Of a stretch of DNA of 64,000 nt, positions 37,304 through 49,429 are shown one piece after another (positions within the stretch are counted from its first letter, which is position 1; each line of letters begins with the position of its first letter). The notes beneath the pieces are model-generated. The model was not told the DNA's origin, ran no database searches, and saw only the letters and a program-made list of their open reading frames with translations. The stretch covers positions 3,340,501 to 3,404,500 of the forward strand of contig CM068318.1 of NCBI GenBank assembly GCA_034766995.1, read 5' to 3'. This DNA comes from Acanthacorydalis orientalis (taxonomy: Eukaryota; Arthropoda; Insecta; Megaloptera; Corydalidae). Made by a program: the position numbers and the translations under genes.

Positions 37304-38535
37304 AATAATTAAAAATAAAAATTGAAATTATAATAAAATTATTATTAATTTTCTTTAAAAGAGCGATTTCATTTTTCAAGTTTACTTGTAGAAATCTGTA
37401 CAAGTTTCCTTTTAATTTGAATAAGTCTATACATTTTTCAATTCTACGAAGTTATACGTCTTTTAATTATAAAATAACAGTTTGAAAAGAACAGAATCAA
37501 AGAATTATTCAGTTGAATTAATTTTCAGTATGTCATTAAATCAAAAATGTATTTGTCAATACTAATACTTTGACTGCTTTGATATCATTTCACTCTGAAG
37601 AACATGAAAGAATGTTTTTCATAATTATTAACTTACAGAAATTACCTTAATTTAAATGAAAAATGAGTAAAATTTTATATAGATATACAATATGAAATTT
37701 ATTCATTTTAAGTTATAAATCAGCGAATAAAATTATTTAATATTTGTACAAAAAATATATAGTAAACGAGAATTTTGAAATTTAAATTCTGTGCTCTGAA
37801 ACAGTATTAAATTATTAAACGGTTTAATTACATTGGACAAATAAAGTTAACTAAATTATAAAGAAGGTATCTTTTACAAATTATTTCGTCAATTTTGAAT
37901 TTAACTCCAGGCTGTATTTAATAAATGTGATTATAAAAAACAGATATTCGTCAAACTATTATTTTTTGTAATAGATGTCTACCTCAATGAAGATAAATAT
38001 AAATAAAGCAATCTTATAAACATAACTTACTGATAAAGTATAATAAATCAACAAACTTTATATCAATTTACCAAAATGTATAAAACGTGTGGACTTTTTT
38101 ATATAACTTAAAATGTTGACCATTCTTCCTTATAAATCTAAAATTAATGTTATTTACATTTGAACTGTAGTTTATCACAACTAATTAATTTTAATTAAGA
38201 AAATTTTACATAATAATACCAACATGAAAGACATAATTGGCAGCATACAAGAACTAATTAGTAATGAGGCATATTTAAAAATATTCGGGTATTTATGATT
38301 AATAATATTCTGTACTTTTTCATAATTAATTTTAAAAAATATTTCTGTTGAGTTTGAACTTCAATAGTATTTTTAGAAATGTTGAATTACTAGTTTATTT
38401 TTAGAAAGAGTTTTGATAACTTTTCTTAAATATTATAGTTGTTGATAACAAAAAGATACAAAAAATACATTGGTTTATAAAAGTATACATTGGATTTTTT
38501 TGAAAAATGTGCCTTTTAAGATTGAAATAGTTAGC

Positions 38536-38559
38536 ATATATATATATATATATATATAT
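38536..38559. repeat. Short (AT)n microsatellite
   Basis: Twelve AT units. Confidence 0.93.
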
Positions 38560-38692
38560 GAAAGTAATAATCGTCATAAAATCTTTTTAAATGAGTATTA
38601 TTTATTATACATGAAAAAAAGACTAGGGAAATACTTATCCTCTTCAGAAGTTATTTTTAAATAATATTTGATTTTAAAAATATGTCACATTA

Positions 38693-39025
38693 TAGTTCTG
38701 ACACCGATTCAGTTTGATAAACGAATTCTTTTTACAGCCCACAAACTTTAAAACCATTTTAATTAAAAATGTGCCATAAATCGATATTAATTATGATTTA
38801 TACGTATTTATATTGCAATACTAACATCTACAGAGCATCAAGTCGAAGAAAAATTGTAATTTTAAGATTTTTTTCTTCCTTATCGTTTTAAGTATAATGG
38901 GATAGGTATCGAAATGCGTACAGATAACAATTATCAATGATTGATTGAACATTTTTGACCAGAAAACGTGGTGTGAAAAAAGGAATTAATTTGTGAAATT
39001 AAAAATAGATTAGATCAGTCTAATT
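38693..39025 (+). mobile_element. Near-complete copy of dispersed inverted-repeat element (MITE-like)
   Basis: The left end reads AGTTCTGACACCGATTCAG, TTTGATAAACGAATTC, ACAGCCCACAAAC and TTAATTAAAAATGTGCC. The right end reads TGAACATTTTTGACCAGAAA, ACGTGGTGTGAAAAAAGG and AATTAATTTGTGAAATT, which is the inverted partner over about 80 bp. At about 330 bp, this is the clearest full-length member. It has no open frame. The GTTCTGACAC-type terminus recurs in other copies and may mark the true end. Confidence 0.65.
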
Positions 39026-39149
39026 CAAATATAAGTTAATTTTAATTGGATATTTAATTGCTAATAAAACGAATTACTGACATTTCGTTTTTTTTTTTTT
39101 TTGAAAACGTAACTGAAACGTTTTAGATATGAATGTTTAATTATTTAAA

Positions 39150-39700
39150 TCGATTATTTACAAAAAAGCGCGCAGTAATATCGAGAGCGAACAAATACGT
39201 TCTATTAAGCGAATCGCAACAGATAGTCTTCATTCCGTGAACCTGCGACTCATTAAAAATGATAAATGTAGATCCTTTCTGTACGGACAACGATAATGGT
39301 CTAATAAGGTATCATCACTCCAATATCAAAAGTCTTAAATCTCTAAAACGCTTACATTCTATGATACGAGAATCTGTTCGTACAAACTTTAAATACGTTT
39401 CAAAGACACGGCGGCCGTCGATTTCCACCGTTCAGCCCGAGAAAATATTATTTCTGCGGGGTGAGAGTTCGACGTATATCACTTGAGAAGAAAAGACTGC
39501 GAGATACTTGTACGACGTGCATGTGTTTGCATGGATGCGTGCGTGTGCGCGCTTGTGTGTGTGTGTGTGTGATAAATGTTACCATACCGTTTTATGTTGA
39601 ATTGTGTGTGATGCGGCAGGATATGTTGCGGAATTCATGTGTGCTTCGCATATTACGACGGAAATTCCTGAAATTCCAATAAAGCGATGCAAGCTTGTCT
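39150..39700. promoter_or_regulatory. GC/CpG-richer noncoding island
   Basis: Contains AAAAGCGCGCAGTAATATCG, ACACGGCGGCCGTCG, TTTCTGCGGGGTG and GCGTGTGCGCGC(TTG)TG repeats. Two overlapping frames (75 and 73 codons) run through it on the + strand, and neither resembles a known protein. Candidate regulatory DNA by composition. Confidence 0.3.
39539..39570. repeat. (GC/TG)n purine-pyrimidine alternating tract
   Basis: GCGTGCGTGTGCGCGC passes into TTG and (TG)n. An alternating GC/TG tract like this can adopt Z-DNA. Confidence 0.85.
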
Positions 39701-40589
39701 ATTGATAGGTATAACGTTCTACTTTAGAAACTTTGGACGCTACTGATATTGTATTCTCGATGAATAATAAAAAAGTTTCGAGAAAATATGATATTTTTTT
39801 GCGAAACGAAATTAGTGCTTAGAATTTTAGGAATTCGTTGTATTAAGTTGTGATCGTATCTTATAAATATTTTATAATGGAGGCTGCTTTCCCCGACACA
39901 CGACAAATATTTATATGATACAATGTGCATCTTATACAATAAGGGGTTCGCTTTGTCCAAACGGTTATGGATACGACGAGGTATTTTAAAAAAATCAATC
40001 GGAATGTCTTATAAAGAATATCTGTTTATCTCGGAGAACGTAACCATTCTTAAGGCCATTTTCATTCAGTTTGAAATTTCTTTAAATTATAATAAACTTT
40101 CCAATAAATTCTTTTCTTATCCGAGATTCCTTAGCCCTCTGGTTTAATTTATTCAATTTTAACAATAACATATTATTTTATATTAATGACACATGCTCAT
40201 AATAAATGATATTTTATATAGAAAAAAACATTATATAATATAACTCTTCCATGGATTACTCTGAACTCTGGTTTACGTTCGTCAAATAACTTGGAAAATA
40301 TTTCATATATCAAGTAGAACGTTAATTATTCAAGTATTATTAAATAAATGTAAATGTTTAGATTTAACTTTCACTAGTGAAGGAAAATAGTAATTCTAGA
40401 AAGAATTTTCTATGCATACTCGTTTGATATTTTATTTTAATAATTTATTTTTACATGAATTGTATTATGAACTACAATAGCATTTTCAGTTATTTCAGTG
40501 ACATACATTTATAATTTTGTAGCTAATGCAGTTAAATAAAATGTATTAAAAAAACAAAAATTAATCTAAAAAAATATATAATGAAAACC

Positions 40590-41030
40590 GACAAAATTAT
40601 TCGATCGTAAAACGTCGACGCAGTGCAAGAATCTGTTATTTAGAAACCACCGAATCCGGCATTACCGATAAAATGCATCCCGCGAGCATTACATCTCGTT
40701 CGATAACAAGTCTACTGTTCAAATAGAATCTGGAATAGCTCAATTTTTTTTATTAAAATGGTCAACTATTACAATGCATTCTGCGCCACTGTTGAATTGA
40801 AATGGTATTCGATGTAAGCATAACTTTGCTATTTTCCAATTTGGCGTTGAAATCGCTGTTAGATTTAACTTATGGTCGCGATGCGATTGAAATTTAGATT
40901 AATAGTATTACTTTATATATATTTGTGTGTTTGCATTGTCTGATTGAAATATATATTGGATGAAATCCTTGTTATTGCTTTTATAAAACTCGGATTAAAA
41001 TCAGCCACGTCGGTACGAGCGTATTAATAT
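40590..41030. promoter_or_regulatory. Mildly GC/CpG-richer noncoding island
   Basis: Contains AAAACGTCGACGCAG, CACCGAATCCGGC, CATCCCGCGAGC, GGTCGCGATGCGATTG and CCACGTCGGTACGAGCG. No frame is coding. Confidence 0.25.
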
Positions 41031-41079
41031 ATTTTTGTACACATATACATACATACATTCATGTACACGTATATATGTG

Positions 41080-41107
41080 TATGTATATATATATATATAT
41101 ATATACA
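41080..41107. repeat. Short imperfect (TA)n microsatellite
   Basis: TA units within a CATA/TGTA-rich tract beginning near 41040. Confidence 0.85.
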
Positions 41108-41109
41108 CA

Positions 41110-42180
41110 TACATTGTTTTATTGAAAATATAACAATGTGCTTTCTATTAGAATTTTTATAAAGTAACTATATGTATATTTATTGAACAAAAACTCTACC
41201 ATTGTTCCATTTTTGACAGTAAAATAAATATGTAATTTTCAAACTCAATTAATTTCTTTTTATGTTTCATTTTTATTAAAAAGTCGATGATTTAGTCACA
41301 TCGTAGAATTATATGAACATATTTAGAATTCATTGATTTATTTACTTATGATGAAATAAAAAAATGAAAGTGACTTCATTCCAGAATACAGCTTATAAAC
41401 TTTTCATGTATGTGAAGTATATTTTAATAATGATTGCTTTCGCAATCATTATATTTTATTTCAGAGCGAAAGCTTGATGTTCACTCTACCACTCTTCTAT
41501 ATTTACTAAATGGCTATGAACAACTAACAATGTATCATTTAATTTTATTCTCTCATTTCACAGTAAATGAATAAGCCATCTTCTAAAATTTCCGACTCCA
41601 CTGGCACACCCATTATTTTTCATCCCTTATTTGTCTATAATCAGCATTTTTGTTTACCAAATTGGCATAATTGCATTGTACTTGTGCTCTTCCCCTTTTT
41701 AAATTCAAAATCATGGTTTAAAAGGATGTAGCCTGTCAGGATAATATATGAACGAGATCATACATATAAATATAAAAATTATAATTTTGATTTAATTGCC
41801 ATGAACTAAAGCTATTAACTCGAAGAAGAATTTAAAAAGAAATAAATAAAAAAAATCTCAAATGCAAGTATTTATTCTGTCGAAGTTTATCAATAGGAAA
41901 GATAAATCAAGGGAGGTTTAAATTGAAAATTTTAACAACCATTGGTCATTCTTTTGATCTTATATACATTTTAAATTTCTTAGACATTCGTCTAATAAAG
42001 GTTTGTGTCCAGAATAAACTTCATTTCTGAAAGATGGAGTCACTGTTTTTGTTTCAATAAATAATTTTAAGAATAGCTCGAAATAGATAATCAATAAAAT
42101 CTTATTCTTTATATTTTATTAAACATTAAAATCTCATTTGTTTACCGAAATTCTATCAGCTTGTTGATTCACACAAGGTT
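41110..42180. other. AT-rich noncoding stretch
   Basis: No gene, island or repeat was recognised. Confidence 0.6.
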
Positions 42181-42187
42181 CATTTTA

Positions 42188-42462
42188 GGACAGTTATTTA
42201 ACAAATGAAATTTTTACTCGCCCCACAGACGATAAAAAGGTCTGATTAAAAGTGTTCAATAATTAATTATTGATCATGTTTGATTGTTATTTTTGTACAT
42301 TTCTATGACGATGAGATAATTCTCAGTGGTGCAGAAACAATAATCAAAAATTATCATTAATTAATTATTGAAAATTATTGGTCCGAAAAATGTTTTGTGT
42401 TTTGTCGGATGAGTGAAAAGTTAATTTCTAAAAATGAAGTTACATTGCCTGACATAGATTTT
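42188..42462 (+). mobile_element. Near-complete copy of dispersed inverted-repeat element (MITE-like)
   Basis: The left arm reads AACAAATGAAATTTTTACTC, GCCCCACAGACG, GTCTGATTAAAAGTGTTCAA, TAATTAATTATTGATCATG and GTACATTTCTATGACGATG. The right arm reads ATTATTGAAAATTATTGGTC, CGAAAAATGTTTTGTG, GGATGAGTGAAAAGTTAATT and GCCTGACATAG. The internal segment is shorter than in the 38693 copy. It has no open frame. Confidence 0.6.
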
Positions 42463-42499
42463 GACTGATAAATGTATTGGAAAAAATGAAAATTTAAAA

Positions 42500-43640
42500 A
42501 TTAAATTTCACATTCGATACAATAATACTTTGATGTTTATATTTTTTACTGACCAGAAACTTGTTAGAATCCATTTGGAATTTTTCTAAAAAAACGTTTC
42601 AACTTTTGTTCACATTGAACAAATAATTCAGTGTATGTTTCGATTCTAAAATAAGAAAAAAATATCCACAAAAAAATATCGAAAACCATCTTTAAATTAA
42701 TCACTTAAACACACATTCCATGTTTCAAATATCAAATATTTCATTTAAACAAATTAATATAAATTTCATATATAAAAATATAAACGAATTAAAGTGTTCT
42801 TTCTAATCGTTCGTATAGAATCTGAATCCATTCACCTCTACATGTATATTTATTCGAAAACATTAAAAATCCTTCAATCATTCCAAGATATATCGTTAGA
42901 TTATAATTTTATCTCTATACATCAGCGAACATGCATTTGATTGATTATTTGTGGTTTAACAGTGCTATAGTAACAAAAGCCATTAATGTCTGTATATAAA
43001 TACAATGACAATAAATAACACCCGTTCGAAATACTTTCAGCATTTCAGAAGAGTGCTAACATATAGTTACTAACACAGGCTATTCGAAATTTATTCAGTA
43101 TTGATTGAAACGTATTACGTTTATAAATACGACTTCCTCTATTACTTTATAGTTTTTGTTAATGTGATGATTTACATTTTTTGATAATAATTTTAAATGG
43201 TACGCGTTATGGGTGGGTGTCTTAAGCACATTAGTTAGCTTAATGCAATATAATTAATATTGTATTGATTTAAGTGTTATTTTTTTTTGGTATATGGTTA
43301 CACGTTAAATAAACACTTTTTCATAAGACGCATTTCAGTGTAGACATTTAAAAAAATACAAAGATTAATTGGTTTTCAAGACTTCTAAGAAAAATAATTA
43401 TGAAGAAAATTTTGTCGAAGAATCTATCTTTTATGATATTATTTTTTAATATATATATATAAAGTATTGAACTGCTTGTGATACTTTTCATGGAAAAAAG
43501 AATGATTAAACATAATATATATATATATATATATTTGGTAAACAATGTTTTATTTAGTATGAAAAGATTATATAGAGAATAAAAAAGTTCGATATCATAT
43601 GAAACATCAAAGAAAAGGATTATTTTTTTTATTTCTGTGA
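42500..43640. other. AT-rich noncoding stretch
   Basis: No convincing features apart from short TA runs at about 43450 and 43517. The 65-codon minus frame at 43348-43545 is low-complexity. Confidence 0.55.
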
Positions 43641-43643
43641 ATA

Positions 43644-43645
<2 letters not shown>

Positions 43646-43697
<52 letters not shown>
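43646..43697. repeat. (AT)n microsatellite
   Basis: About 26 uninterrupted AT units. Confidence 0.97.
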
Positions 43698-43702
<5 letters not shown>

Positions 43703-44639
43703 CAAATCAATATTTCAATAAATACATTGATATCAAACGAGCATTAATTTTCTGTTATGAATTTGAAACGATTTTCACATAAACATACATATATAATTTT
43801 ATCAAAAAAAAACATTTATAAAATATCATTTCTAGATTCATATTTAGATACAAGATTCCAGTTAAATACCTACACTTGTTTTTCATGTGTTTTTTTTTTT
43901 AGAATTGTTAACATGTAATAATTACGAATTTATTAAACAAAAAGGAAAAATAATGATTTGTTTTCTCTTTATAGGATTGTTTCTATTTATAACGATTAAT
44001 ACTTTCTTAAATATTAAAACGATTCTTATTAATTTATTTTCTTAATTAATTTCATTTAAGATTTTGTAAATTTTATATAAAATAATAAAATTTTAATACG
44101 ACATCCGGATAACAGAACGGTAACATTATTTTTCTGTATACAAAAAAAAACCTTAATTTATTATGAATAGCTTGAAAGTCAAATTTTAACATCATTTATT
44201 ATACGTTCATGTTTTAAATTTATTATATCTATCAAAATTATATTTTCAAAGAAAAGTTATAATTAATGATGTCTTTGTATATATATATATATATATAATT
44301 AGTTAGCTAGATGGATGGATAATTATACCCTGTTTCAAATTTGAGATCAAATTATTGAGTGAAACGTATCATCAAATGTTAAGAAAGTAAATTTGTACTA
44401 TTTTTTTTCAATTATATGATTATATGTGTCATTAAGAAGATATAGAGAAATAACTGAAATTAAATAAAAAATAAACTATACGTTTTTAGCTGTTAATAAT
44501 CTTTGCTGTATTTTTTGTCACTTTTATGTAATAATTTATAAAAAAAATATTGGAATTGATTGATTGATTGAATTGATTGAAAAATTTAAATGTTTTAAAA
44601 TTGATGTTCGTTTCATAAATTAATTCTTCGTTTATTCTA

Positions 44640-44705
44640 CAATTTTTTTCTGGGTTGATAAAGAATTTGTAAAAGTTACGTTAGCCATTGTCAGAACTTT
44701 TAAAA
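44640..44705 (-). mobile_element. Terminal fragment of dispersed inverted-repeat element
   Basis: GATAAAGAATTTGTAAAAG, TTACGTTAGCC and ATTGTCAGAAC match the right terminal segment of the 30085 copy (AATTCATTTGTAAAACTG...AGTGTCAGAAC). It directly precedes the fuller copy at 44715. Confidence 0.4.
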
Positions 44706-44714
44706 TAGATTTCT

Positions 44715-45050
44715 GTTTTTAGAAATAAATGTTTCTGACTTAAAAACTATAAGAAATATTTTCTTATAAAAAAGGTTTAATAAATAATTATTGATTTCTT
44801 TTATTATTTCTTCTGTCCATTTGATGATGTTGTCTTCTTCAATGTTCAAATAAATTTAGTGAATGTTTCGAGATTAGTGATTTTTTTCCGATTTTTTTAA
44901 GGATAGTTTATAATAGTGAGTTTTTTCATCTGTGAATAGAAAATTCATTGCAGTGACAATAGTTTTTGATTTTTGACCATTTTTGAATATTATTATAATT
45001 TTTGGACGAGGGAAAAATAATTTGCGAAAGTGATTATGTCTACAACGAAA
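44715..45050 (+). mobile_element. Near-complete, diverged copy of dispersed inverted-repeat element
   Basis: The left part contains AATAATTATTGATTTCTTTT and CCATTTGATGATGTTGTCTT, which line up with the ATTATTGATTGTTGCTTAT...CGATAAAGATGCC core. The right arm reads TTGACCATTTTTGAATATT, GGACGAGGGAAAAATAATTT and GCGAAAGTGATTATGTC. The length of about 335 bp agrees with other copies. Confidence 0.45.
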
Positions 45051-45284
45051 AAACTAAAATGTAGTTTGTATACTTTGGTCAATTTAATTAAGAAACATTT
45101 CTAATATTCTGTTTGAAGCCTCGAGACTATATTTGATTTCTATTTTATATAACCAGTTTATATTTCAAAAAATCATTGATATAAAATAGTAAAATAATTA
45201 TTCTCTAAACACTGATTATATATTTAATTAGTAATTATTAATAAACGGTCAATAGTATTTGTTATTTCAGCAGAATGATAATCC

Positions 45285-45305
45285 TTATATATATATATAT
45301 ATATA
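45285..45305. repeat. Short (TA)n microsatellite
   Basis: Ten TA units. Confidence 0.9.
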
Positions 45306-45528
45306 CTCGTACATAGGTAAAACATTTCGATTTGATTAAATTTTTGAATATGATTCCATTATTTATATTCAATAGCAATGGTAAACGACCTATTCAGTGT
45401 TATTTTATTAATAAACATAATTAATTCAAACAATATATCCATTACGAATGGCGTGTTGTTTCATTTTATCTATATAATAGAGAATTTTTTTACAACATAT
45501 CGAAGAGTTGTATTAACATAGTTACTCA

Positions 45529-45533
<5 letters not shown>

Positions 45534-45577
<44 letters not shown>

Positions 45578-45610
45578 TATATATATATATATATGTAGAT
45601 AGATAGATAG
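45534..45610. repeat. Compound (AT)n(GATA)n microsatellite
   Basis: About 30 AT units with a GATAT interruption run into GTAGATAGATAGATAG. Confidence 0.96.
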
Positions 45611-45863
45611 TTAGTTACATGAATAAAGAGAAAGAGAAAGATTTATATATAAATACCAATTTGTGTACGAATATATGAATAAATTATATAATTGTAAAAA
45701 ATAATATAAAATTAATGGTTGAAGTACATAGTCATAAATTATCATATATTTTGTGTATATACCTATTTTTTGTGATAAAAAATTCATGAAAATAATATGA
45801 AAACACATCGGATATCGATATTGATAAGAGTATATTATTTAAAGTTAGTTTATTTGTCTACAC

Positions 45864-45866
<3 letters not shown>

Positions 45867-45914
<48 letters not shown>
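45867..45914. repeat. (TA)n microsatellite
   Basis: About 24 uninterrupted TA units. Confidence 0.97.
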
Positions 45915-45918
<4 letters not shown>

Positions 45919-46069
45919 AGAAATATATTGAATAATATTCTAGTAGAGATAACTCGATACAAATAAAAAATAAAAATTATTTATTATCTTAAATATTTTT
46001 TTTTATTTCGTAGTTGCTAGTTATGAATTGTTAATTTATCTGTATAGTTCCAATTGTTAAAACCGAATA

Positions 46070-46560
46070 AGTACGATTCTAGTCGAAACGTCGAACCGAA
46101 TCTACATTCATTTCGTACGAAACTTGTGCTCGTACATTTCGTGAACCGTCAATAAACAAAATCGACCGTAAACATCCAATTTTAATATCTTATTTCAATA
46201 ACAAGATGTAAAATATGAAGCATACATGGACCACCATAATTAAACAATAGACGGCTAGGCATTCATATAAGAGAAATATCAAACTATAATTAAATGCTAT
46301 AAATCCGATGTAATTCCCGACTAGAACAAGAAGGTGTCGAGGGCTGAGGTCGAGACCTCCCCGATTACACCACCTCAGCCGGAAATAATCATAAAATTAC
46401 TCTCGTTCTGCAGAGAAACTCTGTAACCAACAGATAAAGGGAGCTTTATGGTGGAATTAAAACGGACTGGCAGAAATTATTACTGAATGAAACGGTAGAA
46501 ATGTTTTCCATTTTGAGCGAGAATTACGTTTTCGACCTTCGTTTTTACTCTTATTGAAAA
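46070..46560. promoter_or_regulatory. GC/CpG-richer noncoding island containing a strong hairpin
   Basis: Contains GTCGAAACGTCGAACCG, TGTGCTCGTACATTTCGTG and a GC-rich hairpin (46342-46380). No open frame. The hairpin and surrounding GC content make this one of the better candidates for a conserved functional noncoding element. Confidence 0.35.
46342..46380. other. GC-rich hairpin with alternative pairing
   Basis: GGCTGAGGT at 46342-46350 is the exact reverse complement of ACCTCAGCC at 46372-46380, giving a 9-bp stem with a 21-nt loop. Inside, AGGTC GA GACCT gives a competing short hairpin that uses the end of the left arm. The reverse strand contains TGGTGTAATCGG, which resembles a tRNA A box. 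No properly spaced B box or cloverleaf is present, so I do not call a tRNA. Confidence 0.6.
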
Positions 46561-46713
46561 TATTATTATCGTAGTTATTGCATACCAGTACGCATACACG
46601 GTTCATTGTCTACAACCTTTTTTCACTTTATGGCCGAGTTCAGCTTATGTATTATCAATTAGCATATACATTAGATATGCAACACACAAACACATATTTT
46701 AACAAACACACGT

Positions 46714-46736
46714 TTATATATATATATACATATATA

Positions 46737-46781
<45 letters not shown>
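46714..46781. repeat. Imperfect (TA)n microsatellite
   Basis: TA units with CA and GTAC interruptions, then about 20 clean TA units. An AC-rich stretch lies just upstream. Confidence 0.96.
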
Positions 46782-46783
<2 letters not shown>

Positions 46784-47048
46784 TCGAAAATAATAGCAAG
46801 TTTCATTGCAAATTAGTTCAAAATAATCTATTTTTTCATACTAGTTATTCAGTACAGATATATTGTACTTATTAAGTCATATAAAGTTGTCAAAATTATA
46901 TAGATAATTTTATAGAATCTCAAACTGAATATGAGCGTGCAATAAAAAGGGTGTATGAATGTTTGAAGGCAAATTAAATCGAATTTAGCAAAGAGTTTTT
47001 GGAAAATGATTAAAATGTCTTTAAAATAATTATTCCATATCTTAGATT

Positions 47049-47072
47049 GTATATATATATATATATATATAT
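47049..47072. repeat. Short (TA)n microsatellite
   Basis: Eleven TA units. Confidence 0.93.
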
Positions 47073-47614
47073 CACTAATCAATTGACATTTAAAAAGTAT
47101 TCCAAAATTTACAAGTCTACATGTTCCTTCACATCTATTTTTGCACACACCACTCTATATATAAACATTCATGTAATTATAAATGTATAGATACATATTT
47201 TATTCCGCTCTAAAACACCCTTGTACTGTTGCGAACATACTTATAAATTATTTACTACCAAAAAGTAATTTGTTCTATACAAAAAAGGTCACGTTTCTTG
47301 CTGTAAATATTAATCCTGGTATATAATACACGTCCATACATACATACAAATATGTGTCTATTCACTGAAATATATGTATCGTTTTCCAATTCATCAAACA
47401 GCGCGTTGTGTTAAAATTAAAGAACCGCCACCGTATCTTTTTTTTAATATGAAAAAAGGGAGAACATGAAATAAATCAAACCACATATTCGCGACATAAA
47501 ATAAATAATAAAAGAATAACTTCATTCTTAGTAATTGACAAAGCGAACGTAAACCTAGATATCTGGCAAGAAACGTACACATTTCCGTTTCACTACATTA
47601 ATATTTTTTGTATT

Positions 47615-47618
<4 letters not shown>

Positions 47619-47668
<50 letters not shown>
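47619..47668. repeat. (AT)n microsatellite
   Basis: About 24 AT units with one G interruption near the end. Confidence 0.97.
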
Positions 47669-47768
47669 GGACAATTCAAAGCGAACAAAGAACACAAAAG
47701 GATAAAATCGTTACGGACGTACATTCAGAAATCAATAGGTGGAGAAATAAATAAGTTTTAAAAATTTC

Positions 47769-47772
<4 letters not shown>

Positions 47773-47815
<43 letters not shown>
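47773..47815. repeat. (TA)n microsatellite
   Basis: About 21 uninterrupted TA units. Confidence 0.97.
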
Positions 47816-47817
<2 letters not shown>

Positions 47818-47819
47818 TA

Positions 47820-48680
47820 CCTTTACATGTAATTCCATGTTCTGATTCTGTAGGATGTCACATTTAATATAACTCTTTTTAAACTGTTCGGTGCAGTACC
47901 ATTGAAAATGAAACATTTAAAATTGATTTATATCATCTTCCATCTAGCGTTCTATTTATCTGATTATCTATTTGAATGTTTCAACTGAAGCTTTTATATT
48001 ATCGAATGAATAACAGTACAACCACTAGTCAGTACTGTTTGGTTTCCAAATTATCTCTAGCAATTATGTATCTATTTAAGTTATTTTAATTATCATTTAA
48101 TGTTTATGAAAGTTATTTTTAATAATTTTCAAGATGACACAGCCAATTAAAATTTGCGTGTTTTTTTAAGAAAATATTGTTGTAATTTATGAATAAATGT
48201 ATCATTGTTTGTACTGAATTTGGAACTTATATAAAGTTCCACAATTGATATGTATTTCAAGAGATAAAAGTTTTCGTGTGTTTGTGTATTTTTAGACAGA
48301 AGAAAAATAATATATTGATTAACTGTTATACGATTTTTATATAAAATAAGTATTTTATCAAATAACTACACCTCTGTAAATATTATTTAGTTTTAAAAGT
48401 GTTGAAGAAAATTAAGAACTTTGATGTTAGAATCAAGTTTTTTATTTTTCGACTCTTTAAACAGACATATTTAGCTTTTTTTTGAAAAAATGATTTATGT
48501 AGAATTAAATTTCATTTCATATGACTTGTTATAAAAACGCCTGTTTTATTAAAACGTTTTGAGTGATTAGAATTTCGTACTATTAAAAAGACTGTATGTT
48601 TGAGTTTAAAGTAAATTTTCAATATTCTCAAATTTTGTAAAGAAAAAAATTCTCAACTATAGTTTGGAACTGTAATTAAA
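47820..48680. other. AT-rich noncoding stretch
   Basis: No gene, island or repeat family member was recognised. Confidence 0.6.
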
Positions 48681-48682
48681 TT

Positions 48683-48740
48683 AATTTTCACAAATGAATT
48701 ACTAGTTGTTTTGAATTAAAATGTTTCACAATTCTGCGAG
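48683..48740 (+). mobile_element. Terminal fragment of dispersed inverted-repeat element
   Basis: AATTTTCACAAATGAATTAC followed by TTGTTTTGAATTAAAATGTTT resembles the left arm of the family. Nothing further is recognisable downstream. Confidence 0.35.
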
Positions 48741-49429
48741 TCAGCTATAATAACTCTTAAATATTTAATTGAATTCCACAAATTTCCAAAAATGCACCAT
48801 ATCAAACGTCATTCCTGACATTTCTTGTATTCTATTGAAAAGTGCATAACATGCGTTGATAAAAGATAATCATCTAATTATAAATGAATAACTTGAAACG
48901 AATCACGTTGACGTTTCAATCACGAATTCTTCTCTGTAATGTCACGCAGTAGTAATTATCAATGTTTGACATGCGATAAAAACGTTTCGTAACACAAAAA
49001 AACATGACAAGCATAATTGACATATCGTATTTGACATATTGTATCTTGAACGCATGACACTTAATCATGCATTACTCGAATATACCCAAACATACATAAT
49101 AAATGTTCTTTTGTTCAAAACATAAAAATCGGAATAATCGCCCAAGACTTTCTTAGAATTTTGATCAGACTGCTGAAATTTATTTAATAATTTACAAACT
49201 GAAAGAATTTTTAAGTAGTGAAATAAAACAATGATGATGTTTAGTTTAGAATTCTATTAATAATTAACATATTCAAATTATGGAATGTGTTAAAGTGATT
49301 CGTTAATGTTTCAATATTAATAGGGGATGCTTTTTTGAGTTCGAGAACTCTTATTATTGTTTGTGCATGTGTGTGTGTGTGTATCTTTATCCGTATGAGT
49401 GTGTATATAGTTATACGATTATACACATT

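Larger units (their letters stand above)
36560..38690. other. AT-rich noncoding stretch
   Basis: Very AT-rich DNA with two short TA arrays (37269-37298 and 38536-38559) and no gene-like frame. The 64-codon + frame at 38470-38664 spans the second array and looks like chance. Confidence 0.6.

Noticed and set aside
46330..46400. tRNA or tRNA-derived SINE on the minus strand (TGGTGTAATCGG A-box look-alike)
   Set aside because: No B box at a proper distance and no cloverleaf can be drawn.
46849..47148. 99-codon minus-strand frame
   Set aside because: It crosses a TA array (IYIYIYI) and is otherwise low-complexity hydrophobic sequence.
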